Below are positions 23,533 through 34,959 of a stretch of DNA of 64,000 bases, in pieces. The stretch's first letter is position 1; every line of letters begins with the position of its first letter. The notes beneath the pieces were generated by a model that was given only the letters and a program-made list of their open reading frames with translations, was not told where the DNA came from and did no database searches. Made by a program: the position numbers and the translations under genes. Origin of the DNA: Hyphodiscus hymeniophilus (Eukaryota > Ascomycota > Leotiomycetes > Helotiales > Hyphodiscaceae); assembly GCA_016508695.1 (NCBI GenBank), contig VNKQ01000006.1, positions 1,674,001 to 1,738,000 on the forward strand. Reading direction: 5' to 3'.

Positions 23533-25472
23533 GTTGGCTTAGTGGAGTATGCACAGTTGAGAGTTGAGTTTGAATCCACGAGATAGAACAAAGTAGACGG
23601 TTTAGGACTGTATTATGAGTGCAAATGTGTAAACGCTTTATGTGTGCAATTGAACTTTCAACGGGACTTCGCAGCCACATATATACACTTTCACAAAGAC
23701 CTTCAATCTCACAGCCGTCATTCGGTCTCGCCGATCAATGCTGTTGACGCGCGCCCTGCCCGAGCTGGCCCCTTGCGCTGATGAGTCGTGAATAGTACAA
23801 CCGGGCAGTCTTGAGGCCATCACCGTCAGATGCAACGAGTAAACAGAAGTCTACTAGCCACAGATTCTTTCAAAGGAGCAGCCTGGGGGTTTAGCGAGCG
23901 GGAGGCGTTCGGGCTATTCCTCATCTGGGATAATTGGGGAGACTTTCTTGCCGACCACGTGCTTGGTGGCTTCTCAATCGGCTGAATCTGGCAATGACCA
24001 GGTGTATGAGATGCGGGAAGGGTAGGGTAGGGTGGCTTACAATGTTGTGACTTACGGCCTTTGCATTGCTCAATCTGAAAAGAAAATAAAGCCTCGATGG
24101 AAGTATTACGTGTCGTAATCATGTGACTGAGAGTCGAGGAGGTTGTGGTCAAGCTCTCAGCGTGTGATCGACTCCATTGAGGCATGACGTTCTTCGAGGA
24201 ACTCCATTGGCCTACTTTCTGATGTGCTCTCCGACAATTTCGTCCAGTGCCATCCATACCTCTTCAGTGACCTCCAATCACGGGTCACTATAAGTTTTAT
24301 TCATAGCCTCACCAATCTCAGAGTAGCAATTGTTCTGGTTGAATAAAAAAAGAGCATATCATGCAAACTGCCACCACTGAGCCCCTCGTCTGGATCTTTC
24401 CATGCTGGACTTGACACTCCCTACCTGCACCGCCAGTAACGAGGACCTTCCGCATGGGAGCCGCTCCGGCATTGAGGATTGGGAAACCTTTTCGCGAGTC
24501 AATGTGTAGCCATCTGACACGTCTTGAGAAGTTCTAATTCGCCTGCTTAGGGGAAGAGTCTGTAATTGGCGCTGATCAAAGGCCAACCGCGAGCGAGAGG
24601 CGACTAAACGGAGTGGAAAACGATGGCCATGGGATACAATTTTTCCACCTTGAAGAAAAAAAACACTGGATTATCAATCTCATAGTGGCTACTTGAGAGG
24701 CCTGCTTGAGAGATCTGCGTCGCGGATAAAGGTGTCAAGAAGAATTTCTCGAGAGCTGACTGTTCTGCAGACTTGGGTTGACTTGAAAACCATTTTCAGA
24801 TAGAGATAATGTATTGATAGTTTTCGACGTGAGACTTCTCGGTCCTGAGTGGGGCAGTAGTGATTTTTGAATCTCCGACCATGCTACTTAGCTGTGAGGC
24901 ATGTGAGCATAGGACATCGATTTGACTGAGAACCCAGATTCATATGTATATTCATACCGCCTTTCTTCGCCCGTTTTGCGGTTATCGCTGTCGTTGTCAC
25001 TGTCGGCTTGGTGGCGTACAGCGCTCCTTGTTGATAGCGCTCTTCTCGCCAGGTACTTTCCCTAGAAACTCCTTAGTAGGAGCGTTTCTTCGCAGTTATA
25101 CGAATTGTCATACTGAGGGTTATTGGTTGTGGCGGGAGTGGGAGGGAGAGAGACAGAATGGAACTCAGATACCAGTGCTAGCGAGATCAGCATTATCTAC
25201 GAAACTCTGACCACTTTAAATGTATGCGAGCAAATGAGAATGCAGATATTTATACAGAGAAGCAAAATTCCAAAGCAAAGGTAGTTTGACCTACTGGACT
25301 TGAACAAATCCGCAGGATGCTATCTGATCATGTGACAGTCTCCGTCCCAAAACTGACCTGCCTAACCCGGAACTCCCGGGACAGGGCTGCCACAACGAGC
25401 GATGTGCGACAAAACTTTCGGTGGTGGCAAACCGTCATATCTGAGACGTGCAACAAACTTTAGTGCCCAGTC
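23533..25472. other. Gene-poor stretch
   Basis: Promoter of the NAD(P)-binding gene at the left edge. A minus-strand frame of 143 codons (23826-24257) has no protein-like pattern. A short GGGTAGGGTAGGG run near 24018 is telomere-like only by chance in length. No RNA gene or mobile element is recognised. Confidence 0.45.
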
Positions 25473-25988
25473 CTAGATAGGAAGGTCGGAGAGTATGAGG
25501 CTGAAACTTCTGGGGAATAACGAGAAGTTCTCTTCGGAGTTCCATCTCGTATCAAGGAAGAAGTGACTCAAGTGAGTCTTGGTCTGACACTTGTCCAGTA
25601 CCTCCTGGGCATCCAAGTTCACTGTGAAGCAAGCGCAGCGGTTCAGCGTAGTCAGGATTTGCGGGTTCTCCGACTCCTTACCTTCCAGCCCGATACCCGA
25701 TAGATTGGCGGCCAAGGGCGTCGCAATGCGACTGTGCTCGTTCGCGAAGCAACAAAACGAGGCGCATAGGTATAAGTATGCTTACAGCGTCCAGCGTCGG
25801 CCAGCTGGTGGCGTTGAGCCCCGTCGGGCTTCTTCTGTGTGTCTCTGCCAGAGATTGCGAGTGGATTTACGGAGGTATTGGGATGATTTACCTAGATACG
25901 GATGGTACGAAGGACTCGTAAACGGTCTGGAGCCGTACTTTATCAGCTTATCATGATGCCCTAGGTACTCGAGTAGTGCCTTAGGCAA
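25473..25988 (-). CDS. Hypothetical two-exon small protein (153 aa)
   Basis: Two minus-strand frames join with consensus sites: 25988-25786 (donor GTAAGC) and 25731-25473 (acceptor CACAG). The 53-base intron keeps the frame and gives 153 residues. The protein is hydrophilic and basic in its first half (KSSQYLRKSTRNLWQRHTEE) and more hydrophobic at the end (FSLFPRSFSLILSDLPI). No domain, signal peptide or membrane segment is recognised. Two joined frames can arise by chance, so this is a candidate only. Confidence 0.3.
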
Positions 25989-26510
25989 GATGGAGGTACT
26001 AGTAGCGGGCTAAGTGGGGTTGGCCATTCCGCGACTGTCAACCTTTTCTGTCCCATCAACACTCGACAGCTTTGTACTTTTGCGTAGTGCGTGAAGTGTA
26101 CTCGAGAGCTCCGATAATCATTGGATAGTGCTGTGTGTATTCTTGTGTTGGCAATTGAATTTTTAATGAAATTAATCTACATGGTGTGCTTCCTGCCCAC
26201 CCTTGTCCACGGCACACGGGGAATGTAAGCACATTCGGGTCCATGGGCACGGCTTTGCCTATTCATCACCACTTGGCGGGTCAAGTTCGAGTCCTTTGTC
26301 TTGGAAAGTTATTGTTGCACATCGTCTGCCCGTGGCGGCCAACTTTGAGTATATTCGAGGAACCGTCGGCCAACGTGAGGTTTGCCCGGGTATCTTGGGA
26401 TCTTGTGAGAAACCGAGCCCGTGGCGTCATCACCGGTCATGATACACATATAGCAACGCTTCACTGTGGTCATCGATGAAGAGTCTAAAATGAGGCAGTC
26501 ACATACCAAT
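25989..26510. other. Intergenic
   Basis: 3' side of the aldo-keto reductase gene. No gene is seen. A B-box-like AGTTCGAGTCC near 26284 was examined and does not sit in a tRNA fold. Confidence 0.45.
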
Positions 26511-27545
26511 CTACTTCTGTTCCATCGCGGTAAATCCATCCAGGTTGTTGAGTGGCGACTCATGCTCCACCAACTTCCAGATCTCGTCAATCTTATCCTC
26601 CACCTCCCTACTCAGTGGGCCATTCTCGAGCCCCTCCAGCGTCCCCTTCAGTTGCTCTATGCTGCTCGCACCGATGATTATTGCATCGCCCTGCTCCCTC
26701 TTCAACATCGAATTGTAAGCCACCCACCGATACGCTAGCTCCGCCTTTGAGATCCCTACTTCTTTTGCAATCTTCTCCCATCGATCCAAGGCTTCCAGCA
26801 TCCCGGGTTTCTTGTATAGCACATTATGCAGCTGTCCGAGAAAGGTCGCAGGGTCCCAGCGGCCCTTTCCGTCCTGTTCAAAGTCTGTCCGACTCTTCGT
26901 CAAGAACCCTCCGGCAATTGGGCTATAGGCGTAGAAAGCGATACCATGCTTGCGAAGAGTTGGTAAGAGCTCGGTCTCTGCGCGGCGAGCAACTGCTGAG
27001 TACAGTCCCTGATAGACTGTTGGCAAGACGTAATTCTTCTCCTTGGCGATATGGATCACTTCTTCGACTTCTTCAACGGAGAAGTTAGACAGGCCGAAAC
27101 GCTTACACATGCCAGATTTGTACAAGTCATTGATGCCAGAGAGGACGGGCTCGACTGGATGTTTGCGATCTGGCATGTGGATGTAGAAGACGTCAACCTG
27201 TACTTTGTGAGCTTGCTATTGCGCAACGACTTGTCATGGATGTATTACGCTGCCAGCCTTGAGTTTCTTCAAACTCTCTTTACCGCCTTCAATCACAAGT
27301 TCCGTTGTTGCATCATTTGGAATCAAGCCGCCGGGATACTTGGTGTCAATCGCAAATCGAGATGCAGCACCAGTCTGGCCAAGCACATCTTCGCTGGTAC
27401 CATACGCTTGCGCTGTATCGATGATCTTGACGCCGTAATCTTCAAGGGCTTTGAATACCTCCTCGACTTTGTCTGGCAATGATAATGCACCTCCGAAGCC
27501 GAGTGAGGCGCCTCCGAAAACAATGCTAGCACCAGAGGTAGCCAT
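26511..27545 (-). CDS. Aldo-keto reductase
   Basis: Two exons on the minus strand, 27545-27249 and 27197-26511 (51-base intron), encode 327 residues, normal for the family. The AKR catalytic tetrad is visible: Asp and Tyr in IIDTAQAYG (D43, Y48), Lys in IDTKYPG (K69) and His in FYIHMPD (H106). The C-terminal cofactor part carries IIIGASS, which binds the NADPH phosphate region. The overall form is close to aflatoxin-aldehyde-reductase (AKR7-like) proteins, cytosolic NADPH-dependent reductases of aldehydes and ketones. It lies next to a dead SDR gene, so it may be a survivor of a small reductase pair, but the substrate is unknown. Confidence 0.92.
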
Positions 27546-28152
27546 TGTTGAATGCTTGAATTTGTGATGATCGAGTTCCCACCAAAGAAATCTTGGTCAA
27601 AAAATGATCGGAGAGATACTTAAAAATCTCAGTCCTACTCAGCATGGTTGCGTAGAATTCGGAACTCGGTCGTCTGTGCTACATAAGGTAAGCTGACAAA
27701 CTCGTCGCACCCGTCCTGGTTGTCTCCCATATCTGTCACGCCGAAAAGCACGCTAACCCCATTTCGTATATATCACTCATTCATTTGCTCCATCTGCTCC
27801 ATTTGCTTTGAGCTTCATCGTTTGAGATGTGAATTATAAATATGGATTCTCGCAGATTATAAAGCACAAGAATACGTCCTCAGCAAGTCACTTCCATAAA
27901 CACGGGACGGTTCCGGCCTAGATAACGAGCCAGCATTGCTTGCGAATGTAAGTGGAGATACAACTTTAGAAAGAGCGTAGCTTGAAACTTAGATCTTATC
28001 TCCTTCCCAAGGTCTCACTATCGAATTTCCACCATTCTCTCATTACCTATCTTTGGCGTGCGATTATTGCAGAGGAAAAGTTGATCGGCGCCACGGTGCT
28101 GGGTGGCACTTCGAGGAAGACTTCCTTGCACCATCTCCATGACTATGATGGG
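27546..28152. other. Intergenic, promoter of the aldo-keto reductase
   Basis: Divergent promoter space between the minus-strand reductase and the plus-strand SDR pseudogene. A plus frame starting at 27982 runs into the pseudogene but its first part is not protein-like. Confidence 0.4.
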
Positions 28153-29153
28153 ATGTTCCGGTTGGGTGAGAAAGGTGCACTCGTAACAGGAGCTTGGTGC
28201 AACTCCAATGAGAGAGCACAAGATCTGGAATCTCAACTGCCTGGGCTCGCGAGGACTTGGTCTTCACACCCCAACTGCTTTCCTCCGCGCTGACGTTGAA
28301 AGGGTTATCATCACAGCGTGCAAGGCTGTTGGCTTTCAAGGCATCGATCAAGCTGTCGAGCAACTCGATATGGTGGCAGGAATCAAAGGCAGCGCGGTTG
28401 GGATTCCAGTGAATGTGAAGCGGAGATCGAGCATCTGGTCGAACACGTCAAGAAAACCGAGGAGAAGCTGGACGTACTCGTTGCAAATGCGGGGGCAAGT
28501 TTTCGGTCCTCTTGTGAGGACGCACCGGATTATGCGAGCGCAAAGCTCCTAGACCTGAACGTTCGGGGAGTGTTTTGGCTGGCTCAAAAGTTTATCGAGG
28601 CACGACACAGCGATGGCCAGTGCTGACGCGGACTGATTTGCGCCCTTACTAGCAGCTTCATGGACGAGGAAGGACCCTCTGGATTCATTACTGTGAGTTC
28701 TGTCGCTGGAAGAAGTGTTCCACGCACAGGTGACAATGGTACAGTGTTGTATCCGATTTTTCGAAAGCTGCAGCTCATGTGCGTCGTTCCTCGAAAGTGG
28801 TCTTCCACCAACGCTAATTGGAGGTAGCACCTAGGGAAAAATTTGCTGTTGAGATTCGGACCTCACAATTTATTCTCAAATATGGTGGCGCCAAGCTTCT
28901 TCCACAGTGAGCTGGCTTCTGGCCTCATCGAGGAGTAACAGGGAGGCACGAATGGGCTGAGTCGAACAAATCCACGAAAGTGACAAGGTGAACCCGAGGA
29001 CATTGCTGGAGTCATGATCTATTTATTTTCTCCCGCCGGTAGCTACATGTATGTCTTCTCTCTACCTATATTGATGGCTCTCGCTGGTATAACAGTTGCA
29101 CAGAAAACGGCGTTAAAATAACCGTTGCTGACGGGATATTTGTATCGAATTAG
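28153..29153 (+). pseudogene. Decayed short-chain dehydrogenase/reductase
   Basis: Pieces of one classical SDR are spread in order over all three frames. The N-terminal FRLGEKGALVTGA and a displaced GIS piece are remains of the cofactor motif. Next comes an intact block EEKLDVLVANAGASF through LLDLNVRGVFWLAQKF, then SGFITVSSVAGRSVP. A damaged active-site helix follows (SKAAAH), then FFHSELASGLIEE, PEDIAGVMIYL and SPAGSYM. A last short exon carries a GVKITVADG-like C-terminus. In-frame stops interrupt at 28624-28626, 28936-28938 and 28981-28983, and frameshifts lie between the N-terminal block and the NAG block and around the active site. The TGA at 28981 sits where related proteins have Arg, as expected of a C-to-T change. 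It cannot produce a working enzyme. Confidence 0.85.
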
Positions 29154-30994
29154 AGTGATACAAAATTATGACCAAATTCTTTGGAATTGTTTTGTGGACC
29201 GCCAGATCTTCTACATAGCAACGACCTGCTTGTCTGCAAAATCTTCTCGATTCCGTTGGATTCATACCCACACTCAAGGGAGGCCATGGGATGAGTAGTT
29301 TCACACCACGTCGAGTCTTGATCTCACCTACCAGAATGGTATAATTGATTTCAGATAAAGTGAAACGCTTCATGAATATGTTCGGTCTCGGCCTCACATC
29401 TTGCTACTTCTCATGAAGGGGGCGGTAGTTCCAGCCATGTCATTATCTATCAAACTCTCAGATGGTTAAGACCATACGCAAACTCTCTTTGCGAGAGCAG
29501 AATCATCCTTCACATAGTGATCTGATCGATACTATTTATCCTAAACCTTGCATGGTGATCCAGCGTGCTCAGAGGCATGTTGGCTTGATCTCGCTCTTGG
29601 GTTCAAAGACTTCACTGCCAAACTTTCAACGACATGCCTTGCGATGTGGCAATGCCTCAAGAACCACTGGTTGGCTTCAGATGTGAAGTTATTATCGCTT
29701 TTCTCCCTTTCTGAGATGGAAGTGCGATTCAGTCTCTCAGAAGACCTGCCCACCTTCAATAGCCTGATGAGGTTGGATAGTCAAGCGAATATGAGATGAA
29801 TAAGTCAGCTGCTCTCAAACTGCCGCGTATGTTTGCGACTTGCATTCAATTCGGGTAACATAAGTCTCATCGACCCCTCATCTGTTCTTCTAAAGCCGTC
29901 TTATTGCTTCGCTCATCGGATTCAGTCACCTATCTGTTCAGACGAACGCCGAGTCTCCCAATATTCGTGTCCTAGGCACTTCGAGTTTCAAAAGACGCTC
30001 CTTATTGCTCTTTAAGCCGAGACGACTACGCCTTCGCCGTCGAAGCCACGACGCACTCGGTCAACTTCGGGAACACGGAACAATGTTCAGCGACGACGGA
30101 TACATGCGTAGTTTCCTCAAACGCGTTTGCTCCAAGCTTCCAGTTTTAGGATCAGATAGCGAGGTCAGATGTAAATATGGCATTATGCTCATTACAGAAT
30201 GCCGTTAGGCGGGAGGCAGGAGCCAGACCTATGGAAGACTTCACCATCTTAAACTTCTACTAAAACAGTCTTATCAGTAAGCTCCAGTTCGTCCGAATAA
30301 CGGTTTCGTGCTCCGGACTTGCTCCGGATTGGGAGCGGGCGCGGCCGATCGCTCTCTAGAACGGGTTTTGGAAAAATGGACTTGTCTCACCCGTCGGCTT
30401 GCGAAAGTGCTGTAGCAGTGTAGGGGACGGAAAAATATGCAATGTTTGAATGTTGAAGGGATGCAGGTAATGAAGCAATTTTTGGTACAGATCGCTCTCG
30501 TGAATGGGGCCTCCATCCTAGTCTCTACTCCACCGTGTGTCATCAACATACGCAATTCCAAATCGCTCACGACTCTTAGGCGATGTGGGTCTTTCTCAGA
30601 CGACATCACGCCGCTCTCAAAACAGTTGCAAATGTGTACTACACCTCCTCATAGAACCCAGATCCAATGAACTCAAAGTACATCTTTGAAAGTAAAAGCA
30701 AGCGATAAGGAAAGTCCCGTGGTCAGAATTTATGTCGAATTTGCTGAGAAGTCTAGTATTTCGTGCTCGTTATTACAATGAAAGGGTATCTCCTAAGCAT
30801 ACGTCTTCGCCAGGAAGGGCACTTTCATGCAATTCTAGTATCGCTGTACCAGATTGGCCTCCCGTGATTCACCCCTATCCAAGTCTTCTATGGGCATGCC
30901 AGCCTACCCTATCTGCTCCATTCCTCATTCAATCTATTGAGTTGAAGTGTACGGAGCCTCCAACTCCAGACGCCCTAATCGATCCAGGAATCCC
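29154..30994. other. Gene-poor stretch after the pseudogene
   Basis: Short frames only (up to 111 codons), without recognisable features. It separates the SDR pseudogene from the DUF3712-like gene. No repeats or RNA genes are seen. Confidence 0.45.
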
Positions 30995-32256
30995 TCAAAC
31001 ACTATCAGCTATGATTTGCTTGACGTTCAAGTTTAAGTGGAGGACGTTCGAGGCAAGTGCTTTCTCCTAAAAAGAAAGAAGTCATTATTAAGGTCACAAT
31101 TTCAGGTGTGAAGGATACATACGTAGTAAACAATGTGCTGTCCATTGTAAACAGAGCTCGTTCCCGTGATGATCAGGTCGACGAGGCCCGAATCTGGATC
31201 CATAGCGCTCAGAATTTGAGTCTGGTTGATGAATGCGGTCAACGGGAGAGTGTTGTTGCCAGGGGAAACTGTCATGTCCTGGATGGTGGCATTCCCTAGA
31301 ATGCCGGTTTTGGCCGTGGCCAGGGACAATGTGACATTACCCTACGGATATATTAATAAGGTTCGTGATTGGAACTCATAATCAAGACATACCAGAGCAA
31401 CGGTGATGACAGAAGGGTTAGGGATGTATGCGAAGCCTTTCATATTTGGTGTTCCGGTGGCAGCAGTAAAGTTGACCTTAGCACCCGTGACATTGAAACC
31501 AGCTAAGCCATTAAGTCCTAACTGGGTTAGCAAAGCAGAACTTGCTTCGGGAAGAGAAAACAAACCGGCATATGTCAAGGTGGTGTTGTAGTTGATTTTG
31601 AGTGTCGGCAAGTGTCCTTCATGTAGGTTTGTCTTGCCTGTCAGAGCTGTGCTCACGTTCTTGTTAGACAGAACCTGTGTGGCATATTCCGCGATTTGAT
31701 CTTGGCTTAAAAGGGCGACCTCTTGGTTAACCACGCTTGCATTTGATTTCGGATGCAGCGCATGGATCCTGGGCATGGTAAGAATATTGAGTGGTGCTGT
31801 TGCGAAGGTACCATTCGTCACGAGCCAGAGTGTGGCGTTGAATGGATCCAATGTTGGTGTATATATACTGGGGCTGTGAAGAATGGCTTTTTGGGTCAAC
31901 ACAACAGTATCCGGTGTTGGGTTTAGAAATTGGAGTTCGGTCAATTCGAGATGAGATTCCTTCACGCCGTGATTGGCAATATGGGGCATCGCAACATAAA
32001 CGCTGGTGGTGTGAGAATGTGGCTTCCATCGGAAATCTTGGTGAACTTACAGGCACAATGAAATGATTAAGAACCCCAAGCAGAAAACGATGAGGTGAAC
32101 CCACCACCACCTCGCACAGTGTCGTTTTGCCTTTCCTCCAAACCCAGCTTGTCGCGCAGCGACTGGACGTGGTATGTTCTCGATCTCCGCCTCATACGCC
32201 TTATCAGATTCGTTGTCACGGTCTCTCATCCCGTACTCATTGATAGGTGAACCCAT
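30995..32256 (-). CDS. DUF3712-like single-pass membrane protein
   Basis: Four exons on the minus strand, 32256-32051, 32002-31393, 31341-31123 and 31066-30995, give 368 residues. The N-terminus is charged (EYGMRDRDNESDKAYEAEIE), then a basic segment with WWWVH leads into one strong membrane segment (LIVFCLGFLIISLCL, about residues 53-68). The long outer part is rich in Asn, Thr and hydrophobic strands with many N-x-T/S sites (FNATL, NASV, NVS, NYNTT, NVTGAK). This is the pattern of fungal DUF3712 proteins with LEA-like beta domains, thought to lie at the vacuole or cell surface. All three introns are 48-56 bases. The function is unknown; a type II topology with a glycosylated lumenal domain is inferred. 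Confidence 0.85.
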
Positions 32257-34959
32257 ATTGAAATCAGATACACAAAGCTAAACAGGGCGTAATGGAGAAG
32301 GTAAGTCGGAGACGAATTCCACCCACGAAGTCAAGAGAAGGATCGCAACAGAGAAACGACAGTGGGGAGGACAGTTGTGGAGTTATGAAGAATCTGGAGA
32401 CGCCAGAAGAGTTCGGGACGTCAAAAGCGTCGAAAGGCGCAGGTGTGTGTGGTTGAGGAGGATCTTCGAAGTACGAATTCGATGGCAAACCGGCTAAGGA
32501 TAAAACTCCGAGTAGCGCATGTGATCCACCGAGCAAAGAAATGAGGAGAGCGATAACTGCCTATCTCAGTCTGCTGGATATGCTTTGTACGCTTTGTAGA
32601 CAGGGGTAGAGGAGCATGCCGGCACTACGTCGAACCCACTTGCCCAGTTTCGCAGTTTCGCGACTCAGGGGCAAATCGCTTCTTCCATGATTCCTGCACA
32701 TGAAGATATTCCCACCTTTCCAGCTGAGAGCCCGCCCAACGCAAACATTATTTCCTACCCATTTTGCACACGCTATATCTTCTCACATTGCTTTTGCCTC
32801 TGAGATGGTGCGCCTCCTCGTAATAATGGCGGGCAGATTCTGCGACGTTGGGATCAAATGTCAGCGGACATCGTCAAAATGCCGCTGGAAGCGTACTAGC
32901 TGCCGAGGCTACGCCGGGGTAACACTTCGTATCGGGCGATGTCCGATGACTGCTTCGTAAGAACCTTGAATTCAAGGGGAAAATGGGCATAAGAGTGGAC
33001 CAATACATGAGCCAAGCGCACCGGCCCCCGCGTTCATGTGCCGAATTGGCGATGTCTCCGCGCCTTGATTGGGCTACAGACGTTTAGGAGGCGGCGGAGA
33101 GGCGTAGCGTACGTAGTGTTGGACTAGTAATTGGTGTTGGTCAACGAGCGCAATTCAGGGGTTCAGAACCTGCTTGAATTTGCGCAATTGACGGAAATTT
33201 CGGCATTACCCAATCGGCAACAGCGGATACCCCTTTTGGCCTTCATGGCAAAATGCCAAAAGCTCCCAGATTGTGCACGCGAGCTGTACTCTGTATTCAG
33301 CCTTGGTACGGCAGTAAGTATTCAAGCTTCCTGCAGGAGTGCTTATGAGGATTCGGTTCATTTTTGATAGCGATGGACATCTTTTTGAATCGTTGTTAGG
33401 AGGCGGGGCCAAGTGTTGGCTTTGGAGAATTTGGCTCGTGAGCGTTGCTAGGCTTCCAAACGTACCCCTCATTACTTCTCCGTTGTTCGGAGAAGTAATC
33501 CAAAACTGGATACTGAAATAGAGTTTCAATCATGATATGTGATCTGCAGATGTCAGTAGTTCGCTCAAGATTCCAGCTTTCTTAATCAGTGTCGCGCTTG
33601 CGTCATTTGTGTTGTCTTGGCCCCAGAGTGACCGAGAGTGGGCTGTGTGGTCGATGTAGGCCGTAAGCAGCGAGTACGAAGGGACGATTCGTAGATCTCC
33701 ACGCGGGGAACATGAGGGGAAATCGCTGCCCCATGATAATCTGTAATGTGCAGGCCGCGGTAGTATCTTCCTCCATTATCACATGTATTCTATGTCGGCT
33801 CTCATCGATGGCTTACACACCGTCCCCTCCGCAAGCTCCCAAGGCTGTGCCACTAAGTAACACACAGCGCCGCTTGTGCCGTGATGATCAGATCGTAGGA
33901 ATTGCTTGATCCCTAACATCTGTTCGACTCTCTCACTCGAGAGCCGATCGTCTATTAACAAGATCGTATTTGAGCCAATGAATAAACACTTCTCATGTTT
34001 GATATCGCGTTGCCAGAGTCTGTTTATTCTGATGTCCCAACAGCCTGCAATGATTTCTTCTGCCATCAACCGGGCTGAGACAGTTGTCCGCGTGTCAATT
34101 CTGGACAGCCCGCCTAGGCCGAGAGAAAGTATCCTCTCGTACACGTCCCGCCATTGTCCCTCGACCGTTCTTCTTGATGTTCTTTGATACGACAATGCTT
34201 GGCTTGGACAGTCTTTCCACATCCTTTAAGCTGCAGTCTAGCTTACCGAAACACTATGTTCTATACTACGTACTCTCGGTGACCAGACTAACTTGCAAGT
34301 TTGCATGTGAACAGTAACGAAATGAATGATTGCAAAAGGGCGCAGACTTCGCCTTATCCCGAGCCGCACTTGAGGCTCAGGACGATGAGAGGCCACCACA
34401 GGTTTCATCGAAGCCATTGCTCGGATGATCTGGCTTCCCACGACGCACAGTGCCTTGATCTCAGCATTTGGCACTCGCAACTGCATGTTTGCTGGACGCG
34501 GCCTCAGCTTCAACAGATTGCGAGCTGGCGGCAGCAGGCTGACTTGAAAAGCTGGGCGTAAGCAGCTCTTCTATATACGTCGACATCCAGGACCACCGGA
34601 TGGGCATTTAATCAGACTGAAACAGTATCCCCGTCAATACGCAAATGAACGAACGCACTACACGTCCTGGACTGGATGCAAGATAGGAAGACGACGAGGC
34701 TGAGCAGTAGCTTGGTACTCTGACCACTTGGATCGAGGGCTGCGCGCGTTCCGTTCCATAATGCTTCGCAACACAGATTCTGACTCATGCTATGACATGG
34801 AAAAGGATTTGAGATGAAGCAAACATTGTAGACGGCATCAAAACACCAAAAGATGTCTATTTAAGATTTTCTATGGCGAGCTGAAACGGTACTCGAGGCT
34901 CAAGGTACATTGGGTCTAGACCATGCGTGAAGTGAAATGTCCCACTTTTATCTACGCCA
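32257..34959. other. Gene-poor stretch with a perfect hairpin
   Basis: The promoter of the DUF3712-like gene is at the left. A minus-strand frame of 147 codons at 33779-34222 is weakly protein-like but not recognised. A perfect 12-base inverted repeat at 33471-33499 is listed separately. The last 500 bases hold the TRM1 promoter and leader. Confidence 0.45.
33471..33499. repeat. Perfect 12-bp inverted repeat with 5-base loop
   Basis: ATTACTTCTCCG at 33471-33482 pairs exactly with CGGAGAAGTAAT at 33488-33499 around the loop TTGTT. It is not next to any recognised gene end; the nearest stop is more than 1 kb away, so a terminator role is not supported. It could be a transposon footprint, a binding site or chance. 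Confidence 0.7.

Noticed and set aside
24010..24035. Telomere-like GGGTAGGGTAGGG run
   Set aside because: Only two to three units and not TTAGGG; chance G-rich DNA.
26275..26300. tRNA B-box-like AGTTCGAGTCC
   Set aside because: No A-box at the right distance and no cloverleaf can be drawn from the flanks.
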